Shown here in pieces: positions 1 to 7,226 of a DNA stretch of 64,000 bases. Origin of the DNA: Alphaproteobacteria bacterium. GTDB lineage: Bacteria > Myxococcota_A > UBA796 > GCA-2862545. The notes under the pieces were generated by a model, which was given only the letters and a program-made list of their open reading frames with translations, did not search any database and was not told the DNA's origin. Location of the stretch: the NCBI GenBank assembly GCA_020632925.1, contig JACKER010000015.1, positions 186,001 to 250,000 on the forward strand. The letters run 5' to 3'. The translations under genes were made by a program, and so were the position numbers. Numbering within the stretch: position 1 is the stretch's first letter; every line of letters begins with the position of its first letter.

Positions 1-1413
1 GACCTCTGGCCTGCATCGGCGGACGAGCACCGTGTCGGTGTCGAAGAACGCCTTGAGGATGGTGACGCAGGCGCCGGCGACCGCAGCGTGGCCCGCGCCG
101 TAGGAGGGGTGCATCGGCGAGCCCTCCTGGAACGCCATCGGCAACAGCGCGTGCTTGGTCCGGGCGCGCACGGCCTTCACGGTGGGGTCGATCGCGGCCT
201 CCAGCTCCGAGAACCGCCCGCAGACGGTCGGGTGGTCGGTCTCGATCGTCTTGGCCTTCTCGATGCGGGCCGCCAGCGCCTCGGGCCGCAGCCGGAGGTG
301 CGTGTTGAACTTCTGGTAGCGGACCGCCTTGAGCGCGCGCGTCGCGACCTCGGTCACCAGCGTCAGGATGTGCGGGCCGCCCCACAGCGCGAAGCCCCCG
401 GCCTGGCGGGCGATGGCGTGGTGGTCTCCCTTGTCGTCGACCGTCGTGTACCTCCCCTGGCCGGAGAGGGCCTGGAACGAGGGATCGAAGGGCGTCCCCA
501 TCGCCAGCAGGATCAGACAGGCGTTGAGGTAGGCCTCGTACAGCGCGTCGTAGTGGACATAGGTCGCGAGATCGCGGGGCGTGGTGACGAACCGTCGGCC
601 ATCGTCGAACAGGTCCGGGTCGCACTGGGTCGCCGCGCCATTCTGGACGTCGAGCCAGGACTTCCAGTCGGTCATGTAGTCCTGCTGCTTGGCGATGGGC
701 ACGCGCTGGTCGATCTGCAGCGCCCCGTACCGGATCTTCCCGTCCTTCAGGCCCGTGCTCCAGGTCTGGTCGGGCGTCCCCACCAGCAGGAACTGGGACA
801 CGAACGGGCCGCGCTCCACGCCGGGGCTCGACCCGCGGAACACGGTCTGGGCGTCGAGCTTCCCGGCGGCGTCGGTCTTGCGGGGCCGACCGGGGAAGCC
901 CGCCGTCGCGTACGCCGTCCCGTTGAGGCGCGCGAGCGTCTCGGCGACCGAGCTGTTCGTGGAGCCGGCTTGGAGGTCGGTGAGCGGGACGTCGCGGAGC
1001 AGCGCGAGCTCGTAGACCTCGGCGAGCTCGAACGCCAGCTCGTCCGAGCCGAGCCTGGGCGCTGGCGGCATGGTCACGGCCTGCGCGTCCGGACCCTCGA
1101 GGTCGAACACCAGGCCCGCGGTCGGCGCCTCCCACGGACGCTCCGGCGCCATCACGCCAGGGACACGAGCGGTGAACGGGTCGACGAAGCCGCCGTCGAT
1201 CGCCTCGCGGAACGCGCGGAAGTCTGCCGCATCCTCGATCAGGCCGGTCTTGCTTCCGTGCTTCAGCCCCTTGGTGAAGCTCATCGCGTAGTTGGCGGAC
1301 GCGTAGGCCTGCTCGTCACCATTGGCGCGGTGGTGGACGCGGTTGCGCTCCCTGGCCAGCGACGCCGCGGCGACGCGGACCTCGTACGCAGCATCGGCTC
1401 GATCCTTCGACAT
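1..1413 (-). CDS. vanadium-dependent haloperoxidase / PAP2-superfamily protein, C-terminus outside window
   Basis: The frame is open from an ATG at 1413, with GGAGG just upstream, to the window edge: 471 codons without a stop. Near the end lie a K-x6-RP-like element (KFNTHLRLRPE, about residue 405) and HPSYGAGHA (about residue 445). These match the first two vanadate/phosphate-binding motifs of vanadium haloperoxidases and bacterial PAP2 relatives. The third motif, with the conserved Arg and axial His, would lie beyond position 1. The family oxidises halides with peroxide or hydrolyses phosphate esters; sequence alone does not separate the two. I see no obvious signal peptide in the N-terminus (MSKDRADAAYEV...). 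Confidence 0.85.
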   Translation of the reverse strand, partial: MSKDRADAAYEVRVAAASLARERNRVHHRANGDEQAYASANYAMSFTKGLKHGSKTGLIEDAADFRAFREAIDGGFVDPFTARVPGVMAPERPWEAPTAGLVFDLEGPDAQAVTMPPAPRLGSDELAFELAEVYELALLRDVPLTDLQAGSTNSSVAETLARLNGTAYATAGFPGRPRKTDAAGKLDAQTVFRGSSPGVERGPFVSQFLLVGTPDQTWSTGLKDGKIRYGALQIDQRVPIAKQQDYMTDWKSWLDVQNGAATQCDPDLFDDGRRFVTTPRDLATYVHYDALYEAYLNACLILLAMGTPFDPSFQALSGQGRYTTVDDKGDHHAIARQAGGFALWGGPHILTLVTEVATRALKAVRYQKFNTHLRLRPEALAARIEKAKTIETDHPTVCGRFSELEAAIDPTVKAVRARTKHALLPMAFQEGSPMHPSYGAGHAAVAGACVTILKAFFDTDTVLVRRCRPEV

Positions 1414-1588
1414 CTTCGTCCTCCTGGTCGGACCCTCCGTACCCATCGGTGGGCCGTCCCACCCCCAACTCGTGTTGACGTCGAGTCAACGGTGTCGGCC
1501 GACAAGGACTTGCATCGAGGGACCGTGTGGGAACCGCGTGAGACGCCCGAACCCGCGGCCGTCGCTACGCCATCGTGCAGGAGGGCCG

Positions 1589-2341
1589 ATGCGCTGGTGG
1601 ACCTGGACGTGGATGGCGGTGGTCGCGTGCTCGGGGAGCGACGAGGCCAAGGACGAGGCCGACGACGTGGAGGCCGACGCCGACAGCGACGCGGACACGG
1701 ACGCGGACAGCGACGCGGACGCCGACAGCGACGCGGACACGGACGCGGACAGCGATGCGGACACGGACGCGGACACCGACGTCGCCACGGGCGACACGGG
1801 CGGCCCGACGGACACCGGCCCGACGCAGCCGTTCTTCGTCACCGTCCAGAACGACTCGTTCGAGGCCCCGCAGATGTCCGCGGCCAGCGACTGGACCAAC
1901 GGCGTGAGCGGGTGGAGCGGCGGCGGGGTCGTGTGGCTCGGCCCGGGGAGCATGTTCCAGACGAGCCCGCTCGCGGGGCCCGCGACCGGAAACCAGGCGC
2001 TCTTCCTGTTGAACGGCGCCCAGAGCGAGACCGGGTCGCTCCAGGTGGTGCGCGAGGGCTGGACCGTGCACGCGACCGTCGTGGTGGCCGAGCGCCTCGA
2101 CGCCGGGTTGGGGCAGTCCGGGACCAGCCGGATCGAGCTCGTGCTGAACGGCGTCGTCGCGGCGCTCGCCGAGCTCCCCAACACGACCCTGCGGGCGTCC
2201 CACGGCCGGTGGAACCTGCTCGAGACGAGCTTCGTGGTCGACGCCGGGCAGGACGGCCAGACGCTGACCGTGCGCCTGCGGTCGACGGATCCGACGGGGC
2301 AGGTGGTGTTCGACAGCGTGGCGGTCGACATCACGCCCTGA
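1589..2341 (+). CDS. lipoprotein with Asp-dipeptide tract and C-terminal beta-sandwich-like domain
   Basis: The start is the ATG after AGGAGGG. The short N-terminus MRWWTWTWMAVVAC is a lipobox-type signal with Cys14 as the likely lipidated residue. Residues about 25-68 are a tract of DADS/DADT dipeptides encoded by near-repeats of gacgcggac(a/g), a typical surface linker in Myxococcota lipoproteins. The remaining 170 residues begin NDSFEAP...GWSG and alternate beta-strand-like segments, resembling jelly-roll carbohydrate-binding or PEP-CTERM-type domains. I recognise no catalytic motif. Probably an outer-membrane or surface lipoprotein of unknown function. It is followed 26 bases later by the GT2 gene and may be cotranscribed. 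Confidence 0.75.
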   Translation: MRWWTWTWMAVVACSGSDEAKDEADDVEADADSDADTDADSDADADSDADTDADSDADTDADTDVATGDTGGPTDTGPTQPFFVTVQNDSFEAPQMSAASDWTNGVSGWSGGGVVWLGPGSMFQTSPLAGPATGNQALFLLNGAQSETGSLQVVREGWTVHATVVVAERLDAGLGQSGTSRIELVLNGVVAALAELPNTTLRASHGRWNLLETSFVVDAGQDGQTLTVRLRSTDPTGQVVFDSVAVDITP

Positions 2342-2367
2342 GTCGAACGGGGCTATGTGGGCTGCCG

Positions 2368-3408
2368 ATGCCCATCACACCCCTCGGACGCCTGGAGCCT
2401 GCACCCGCACCCTCCGCCCCGCGCGTGGCGGTGGTGGTGCCCTGCTACAAGGTCACGGCCACCATCGGCGAGGTGCTGACCGCCATCGGGCCCTGGGCGG
2501 ACAGCGTGTGGTGCGTGGACGACGGGTGCCCCGCGAGCAGCGGCGACGCCGTCGAGCGCTGGCTCCAGGACCACCCCGACGAGCGCGTGCGCGTCGTGCG
2601 GCGTCCGGCCAACGGGGGCGTGGGAGCGGCCGTCGTCAGCGGCTACCGGGCGGCGCTGGCCCACGGCGCGGACATCCTCGTGAAGGTCGACGGCGACGGC
2701 CAGATGGACCCCGCGCTCGTCCCCGCGCTCGTCGGACCCATCGTCGAGGGCGAGGCGGACTACACCAAGGGCAACCGCTTCTTCTCGCCGCGGACCGTCG
2801 CGGGCATGCCGCCGCTGCGCCTGTTCGGGAACGCCGGCCTGTCGTTCCTGACGAAGCTCTCGTCCGGCTACTGGGACCTGTTCGACCCCACCAACGGCTT
2901 CACGGCGCTGCACGCCCGGGTCGCGGCCGAGCTCCCCCTCGACGACCTGCATCCCCGCTACTTCTTCGAGTCGGACCTGCTCTGTCGGCTCGGTGTGTTG
3001 CGCGCCCGCGTGGTCGAGCTCCCGGCCACCGCGGTCTACCGCGACGAGCAGAGCCACCTCTCGGAGATGCACGCGCTGCTCACGTTCCCCTGGTTGCACC
3101 TGCGGAACCTCGTGCGCCGCGTGGGGTACAACTACTTCCTCCGGAACTTCACCGCCGGCAGCCTCTACCTGGTGGCGGGCGTGCTGCTGTCGGGCTTCGG
3201 GGTCGTCTTCGGCGCGGTCGAGTGGATCCGCGGAGCCCTCGCCGGCGACCCCGCGACCGCGGGCACCGTCATGCTCGCCGGCCTGCCCGTGCTCCTCGGC
3301 ATCCAGTTCCTCATCGCCTTCCTCAACCACGACATCGCCTCGACCCCGCGCGAGCCGCTCCACCCGCGGCTGTCCCGGATCCGCGTGATGTCCCGGGAGT
3401 CCGCGTGA
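2368..3408 (+). CDS. family 2 glycosyltransferase, dolichyl-phosphate-mannose-synthase-like
   Basis: 346 residues. The GT-A fold starts at RVAVVVPCYK (about residue 16), has VDDGCP for the usual DDGS nucleotide-sugar motif, and VKVDGDGQMDP as the metal-binding DxD region. The C-terminus has two hydrophobic segments (about residues 258-282 and 296-318) ending LNHDIAS. This arrangement is typical of polyprenyl-phosphate sugar transferases that make lipid-linked sugar on the inner leaflet. The ATG at 2368 fits the conserved N-terminus; the frame is open much further upstream but that stretch is antisense to other genes. The stop overlaps the GTG of the methyltransferase (GTGA), so the two are probably translationally coupled. 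Confidence 0.9.
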   Translation: MPITPLGRLEPAPAPSAPRVAVVVPCYKVTATIGEVLTAIGPWADSVWCVDDGCPASSGDAVERWLQDHPDERVRVVRRPANGGVGAAVVSGYRAALAHGADILVKVDGDGQMDPALVPALVGPIVEGEADYTKGNRFFSPRTVAGMPPLRLFGNAGLSFLTKLSSGYWDLFDPTNGFTALHARVAAELPLDDLHPRYFFESDLLCRLGVLRARVVELPATAVYRDEQSHLSEMHALLTFPWLHLRNLVRRVGYNYFLRNFTAGSLYLVAGVLLSGFGVVFGAVEWIRGALAGDPATAGTVMLAGLPVLLGIQFLIAFLNHDIASTPREPLHPRLSRIRVMSRESA

Positions 3409-4061
3409 CCCTGCGTGAGCGCCTCGATCACGTCCGCGAGCGTCGCCGCGCGCTGACCGCCTCGATCGACGCCTTCGGCCAGTTCGAGACCTGGGAGGAG
3501 ACCTGCGTCCCGAGCTACGTCCACCCGAACCCCGCGGCCGCGGCGGTCAGCTGGTGGCGCCTGTTCGCGGCGGTGAGCGCGGCGAAGGCGCACACGCGCT
3601 GGGGCCCCGTGCTCGACTTCGGCGCCTCGGTCGGCGAGCTCGCGCACGTGCTGCCCGCGGAGGCCCGTCCCTACTGGTTCATCGAGCAGGAGGAGCCCGC
3701 CGCGAAGGTCCTCGCCTCGATGGTGCCCGACGCGGTGCGCACGACGCTGGAGGAGGCCCCGGAGGGTCGGTTCGCGGCGGTCTTCGCGCTGGACTCGCTG
3801 GAACACAACCCGAACTACGGGGAGCTGCTCGACGCGCTGCGGCCCAAGCTCGCGCCGAGCGGCATCCTCGTGCTCTCGGGCCCGACGGAGAACGCGCTCT
3901 ATCGGCTCGGGCGTCGGATCGCGGGCTTCGACAGCCACTACCACGAGACGAACATCCACGCGATCGAGGAGCGTGCGGCCTCGACCTACGAGCGGGTGGC
4001 CGTCCACACCGTGCCGATCGGCGTGCCGCTGTTCCGCATCAGTGTGTGGCGGGGCCGCTGA
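3405..4061 (+). CDS. class I SAM-dependent methyltransferase
   Basis: 218 residues from the GTG that overlaps the GT2 stop. Motif I is VLDFGASVGEL (about residue 69), followed by a motif-II-like acidic stretch (WFIEQEEPAA) and FAAVFALDSLEHNPNY (motif IV region). These are features of Rossmann-fold methyltransferases of the Methyltransf_11/23 type, many of which act on polyketide, lipid or glycan hydroxyls. Coupling to a polyprenyl-phosphate glycosyltransferase suggests a glycan or lipid-linked sugar substrate; that is inference. The gene ends just before the inverted hexamer array at 4100-4462. Confidence 0.85.
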   Translation: MTLRERLDHVRERRRALTASIDAFGQFETWEETCVPSYVHPNPAAAAVSWWRLFAAVSAAKAHTRWGPVLDFGASVGELAHVLPAEARPYWFIEQEEPAAKVLASMVPDAVRTTLEEAPEGRFAAVFALDSLEHNPNYGELLDALRPKLAPSGILVLSGPTENALYRLGRRIAGFDSHYHETNIHAIEERAASTYERVAVHTVPIGVPLFRISVWRGR

Positions 4062-4099
4062 AGCAGACGGGGGCGTCGCTCACCGAGCTTGCAGGTGGA

Positions 4100-4462
4100 G
4101 GGTCGAGGTCGGGAGTCGAGGTCGAGAGTCGAGGTCGAGGTCGAGCTCGAGAGTCGAGGTCGAGCGTCGAGGTCGAGGTCGAGGTCGAGATCGAGGTTCG
4201 AACTCGAGATCGCCCATCGATGTTCCTACCCGCCCTGCTGGCTGACCGGTCGGTGCGTTCGCCCAGGTTTGGCCGTTGCCTGGTTGCTCGGCGTGCCCAG
4301 CCCCTCGCATTCTTCCTGTCCCTGTCGACCTCGACTGTCGAATCTCGACCTCGACTCTCGACTGTCGAATCTCGACCTCGACTGTCGAATCTCGACCTCG
4401 ACTCTCGACTCTCGACTCTCGACTGTCGAATCTCGACCTCGACTCTCGACCTCGACCTCGAG
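4100..4462. repeat. inverted GTCGAG-type hexamer arrays around a 111-base spacer (site A)
   Basis: About 4100-4211 is a degenerate array of GAGGTC/GAGAGTC units on the + strand. After a non-repetitive spacer (about 4212-4322), 4323-4462 carries the complementary sense (CTCGAC, CTCGACT), including four copies of a 20-base unit TCGACTGTCGAATCTCGACC. The arms could pair over more than 100 bases. The element lies between the 3' end of a + gene and the 3' end of a disrupted - gene. The right array runs directly out of that gene's GAGGTGGAG-type codons, as if it expanded from or invaded its 3' end. All frames through it give low-complexity Ser/Arg/Glu/Val peptides. Confidence 0.85.
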
Positions 4463-4928
4463 TCCGTCTCCCACTCCACCTCGAGGTCGATCTCCTGGAG
4501 GCAGGCGGCGTGCGGATCGACGAGGGCCGACTCGTCCACGTTCATCCCCAGGCCCGTGGTGCGGTAGCGGCCCTCCTCGAAGTCCATCGTCGTCGTGTCC
4601 CCGATGTCGCCGTGCGTACGTCGAGGGTCGCGCGGGTCAGGGGTTCGACGAAGCAGTCGTCGAGGAAGCCGTCGATCGGCGCGGCGAGGTGGAGCTGCGG
4701 ATCCCAGCCGTCGCGCTCGCGGTCGGTGGCGACGACGTAGCCGTCGATCCCCTCGACCCAGAGGTAGGACGGGAGCATGGCGGGCGAGGCGACCCCCGCC
4801 CAGGCGTCGTAGCCCTCGAGCTCGGCCTGGGTGAGCCCGGGGACGGTCCAGCTCACGTCGGGTCCGGTCGGCGTGCGGTGGGAGACCGTGATCACGGCTC
4901 TCCGCCGCCAGGGAACTGCAGGACCCAT
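4463..4928 (-). pseudogene. disrupted hypothetical gene with a frameshift near 4600 and its 3' end lost in a repeat array
   Basis: Leftward from 4928 (ATG just after the preceding gene's stop) or, better, from the GTG at 4895 preceded by GGCGGAGAG, one frame reads VITVSHRTPTGPDVSW...GIDGYVVATDRERDGWDPQLHL...FVEPLTRATLDV. Near 4600 that frame becomes Arg-rich noise, while a neighbouring frame picks up plausible protein (GDIGDTTTMDFEEGRY...GMNVDESALVDPHAACLQEIDLEVEWET). The second frame then runs without a stop into site A. I recognise no family. It is either a real pseudogene eroded by the repeat or a one-base sequence error plus loss of the natural stop. It is the last member of the leftward unit starting at 7193. 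Confidence 0.5.
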
Positions 4929-4933
4929 GCCAC

Positions 4934-5464
4934 TCAGGGCACGCCCTCGGGACGATGGGGCCAGGTCGCGCAGTCCCAGGGCGTCCGCCGCTTCTGCCCG
5001 ATGCTGACGCACCACGCCGTGCCGTCGGCCTCCAACCGAACGCTGTGGATGCCTTCGGTGGGGCTCATCGGACGGCACTCGGCGAAGTGCGTGGTGGTGC
5101 CGGGGACGTAGGGCACGGCCGCGCTTTCGTCGACGGTGAGGGCCACCGTGAGCGCGCGGTCCGCCTCCTCCCGCACGAGGGGATGGACCTCGAGTGGCAG
5201 ACCGCAGTCGACACACTCGAGCGCCAGCTCACCGTCGGCGGTGAACGAGTCGAAGGTCGGGTGCAGCCCCACCCGGTAGTCCACGTCCGTCGTCCCGGTT
5301 CGCCACTCGCACGAAACGGCCGCGACGGGGAGCGGATCGTCGACGGAGGTGCTGTGGAGCGCCAACGAACCGCTGTGGCTCGTGGGCACAGGGCCGTACC
5401 CCTCGGTGTCGACATCGGTCGGGGGCTCGGCTCGCGTACACGCGAAGTAGAAGAATCCGATCAT
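4934..5464 (-). CDS. hypothetical lipoprotein
   Basis: 176 residues. The ATG overlaps the stop of the sulfotransferase (ATGA). The N-terminus MIGFFYFACTRAEPPTD is a very short lipobox signal with Cys9. The mature part has six or more cysteines (VSCEWRT, ALECVDCGLPL, FAECRPM, AWCVSI, WDC), suggesting disulfides in the periplasm or at the surface. I recognise no domain. It is coupled to a sulfotransferase gene but has no visible enzymatic motif. Confidence 0.7.
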   Translation of the reverse strand: MIGFFYFACTRAEPPTDVDTEGYGPVPTSHSGSLALHSTSVDDPLPVAAVSCEWRTGTTDVDYRVGLHPTFDSFTADGELALECVDCGLPLEVHPLVREEADRALTVALTVDESAAVPYVPGTTTHFAECRPMSPTEGIHSVRLEADGTAWCVSIGQKRRTPWDCATWPHRPEGVP

Positions 5465-6216
5465 GTCGCTCCGTAGCCGTAGCGGGTGAGGAACGGGCCG
5501 CAGATGGCCTCGACGAGGGCGGGGTCCACGTCCACCCGCGGTCCGGGAGGGGCGGGGTTCGCAGCCTCGGCACCGAGCAGCGGCGCCACGTCGTCCGGCA
5601 TCGGCCGCCCGAGCGCGTCCAGCAGGACCTCGAGCGCGCGCAGCCGGATCGCGCGGTCGCCGCGGAACAGGTCCTCGTAGGTCAGGCGGACGTAGCGGTC
5701 GGCGCGCGGCGCGAGGGCCTCGATGTTCTCGTTGCACACGCGCCAGCGCCACAGCGCGCGCCCCACGTCGTCGAGCGCGCCCCACCCCTCGGGCCGCGGC
5801 CAGGGGCACGGCGTCACGAAGGGCGCGTGGTCGACGACGTGCCGCCGCCAGCCGCTGGCCTTGAACGCGCGGATCGAGCGTACCCAGCCGACGGGGTGGC
5901 GCACGAGGTGCACCAACCGGAGCGGGGAGACCGCGTCGGGCAGCAGGTCCGCGGCCGGGCAGAGCATCGGGTTGATCTCGACGTAGGTGGTGCCTTCGGG
6001 CAGCCCGGCCCGCCGCCGCTCGATGCCCGACGCGATGCGCGAGCGCAGGAGGCCGTCGCCGAGGCCGGACCAGGCCCGCACGTTGCCCAGCACCAGCGTC
6101 GTGCGGGAGCCCGGCGGCTCGTGGACGACGTGCAGCCCGGGGACGTGGTCGGGGAGCGTCCGGGTGAGGAACACCGTGCCCGTGCGCCCCGCGGAGAGCA
6201 CCATCACGGTGTCCAT
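5461..6216 (-). CDS. PAPS-dependent sulfotransferase-like protein
   Basis: 251 residues. VLSAGRTGTVFL at residues about 6-17 is the 5'-phosphosulfate-binding loop of the sulfotransferase family. LVHLVRHPVGWVRSIRAFKAS (about residue 90) is the 3'-phosphate-binding RxxP...S region. The family moves sulfate from PAPS to hydroxyl or amino groups of glycans, lipids or small molecules. The ATG shares one base with the stop of the UPF0104-type gene (TGATG) and its own stop overlaps the next ATG, so three genes are tightly coupled. The partner flippase-like protein suggests a lipid or glycan substrate; this is inference. Confidence 0.85.
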   Translation of the reverse strand: MDTVMVLSAGRTGTVFLTRTLPDHVPGLHVVHEPPGSRTTLVLGNVRAWSGLGDGLLRSRIASGIERRRAGLPEGTTYVEINPMLCPAADLLPDAVSPLRLVHLVRHPVGWVRSIRAFKASGWRRHVVDHAPFVTPCPWPRPEGWGALDDVGRALWRWRVCNENIEALAPRADRYVRLTYEDLFRGDRAIRLRALEVLLDALGRPMPDDVAPLLGAEAANPAPPGPRVDVDPALVEAICGPFLTRYGYGAT

Positions 6217-7193
6217 CAGGTCCTCCCCGCCCGCGACGCGCGCACGAGCCCGCCGAGCGACACGCCCTGCGTGACGAGGAGCGCCGCCCCGACGGCCCCG
6301 TGGAACGCGAGCACCAGCCCGTGCCAGGCGAGGGCGAAGGCGGTGGCGTCGTCCAGGGAGACCGGCCACAGCGCGAGCGCGCGGCTCGCGAAGAGCTCGA
6401 AGGACCCCACCATCCCAGGGGTCGGCACCGCCAGCACCCCGCTGATCGTGGCCGTGCACACGACCAGGCCCACCTCGGGCCGCGCCGGCAGGCCCTCGAG
6501 CCCGGAGAGCAGCGCCACGACCGTGGAGACGTTGCACCCCCAGACCGCGGCCGAGAGCACCAGCCCCAGCAACGCTCGCCCCACACCGAGCTCGCGCACC
6601 GCCGCCGCACCCGAGGCCGCCAGCGCGCCCACCTTCGCGAGCGGGCCCGGCAGCTCGCCCAGCCGAGGCCCGACGATCACGAGCACGACGAGCAGGGCCG
6701 CGAGCACCGCCGCCGCGGACGAGGCCGCCACCTGGGCCTCGGGCAGGACGTCGACCCCGCCGACCTCCAGCCGCCGTGGCAGGTCCACCAGCCCGACGAG
6801 CGCGAGCATCCCGATCAGCACGAGCAGATCGAGCAGCCGCTCCACCGCGAGCGCCCCGAGCGAGCGCCCCCAGCCCACGCCCCGCTGCGCCAGGAGGTAG
6901 GGCCGCACCAGCTCCCCGAGCCGCAGCGGCACCACCTGGATGGCGAGGAAGCCGATGCCGCAGACCACGCCGACCTCGCGCATCGCGGGCCGGTGGTCGC
7001 CGAGGAGCAGCCCGAACCGCAGGACGCGGAGGGTGAACGCGCAGCCGATGCCGACGGCCGCGAGCAGCACAGCGCTCGGAGCGAGCCCCGCGAGCGCCCG
7101 CCCCACCCCGCGCAGGTCGACCCCCCGCGCCGCCAGGACCAGGCAGACCGCGGTGACGGCGAGGACCACGACCAGTCGCAGGCGTTCCGACAC
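6216..7193 (-). CDS. UPF0104 / lysylphosphatidylglycerol-synthase-TM-domain family membrane protein
   Basis: 325 residues with about eight hydrophobic segments. FLAIQVVPLRLGELVRPYLL and VPTPGMVGSFELFASRALAL are the signature stretches of the Lpg_synthase_TM / UPF0104 family, whose members include putative lipid flippases and proteins beside glycosyltransferases. The start is a GTG preceded by AGGAGG. It heads the leftward unit with the sulfotransferase and diverges from the + membrane protein across 33 bases, so both promoters must be compact or lie inside the genes. Confidence 0.85.
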   Translation of the reverse strand: MSERLRLVVVLAVTAVCLVLAARGVDLRGVGRALAGLAPSAVLLAAVGIGCAFTLRVLRFGLLLGDHRPAMREVGVVCGIGFLAIQVVPLRLGELVRPYLLAQRGVGWGRSLGALAVERLLDLLVLIGMLALVGLVDLPRRLEVGGVDVLPEAQVAASSAAAVLAALLVVLVIVGPRLGELPGPLAKVGALAASGAAAVRELGVGRALLGLVLSAAVWGCNVSTVVALLSGLEGLPARPEVGLVVCTATISGVLAVPTPGMVGSFELFASRALALWPVSLDDATAFALAWHGLVLAFHGAVGAALLVTQGVSLGGLVRASRAGRT

Positions 7194-7226
7194 GGCCGCC
7201 TCCTATGGCGAATAAGGGGGGGCGGC

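Noticed and set aside
1414..1588. Small gene in the divergent gap before the Asp-rich lipoprotein
   Set aside because: No frame with a start, ribosome-binding site and coding-like composition; it probably holds promoters I cannot place.
88..2367. Long + strand open frame of Arg/Gly/Ala-rich sequence leading into the GT2 gene
   Set aside because: It is antisense to the haloperoxidase and out of frame with the lipoprotein; only the part from 2368 has protein family signal.
4100..4462. CRISPR array
   Set aside because: Units are 6-20 bases without unique spacers between them, the arms are complementary to each other, and no cas genes are nearby.
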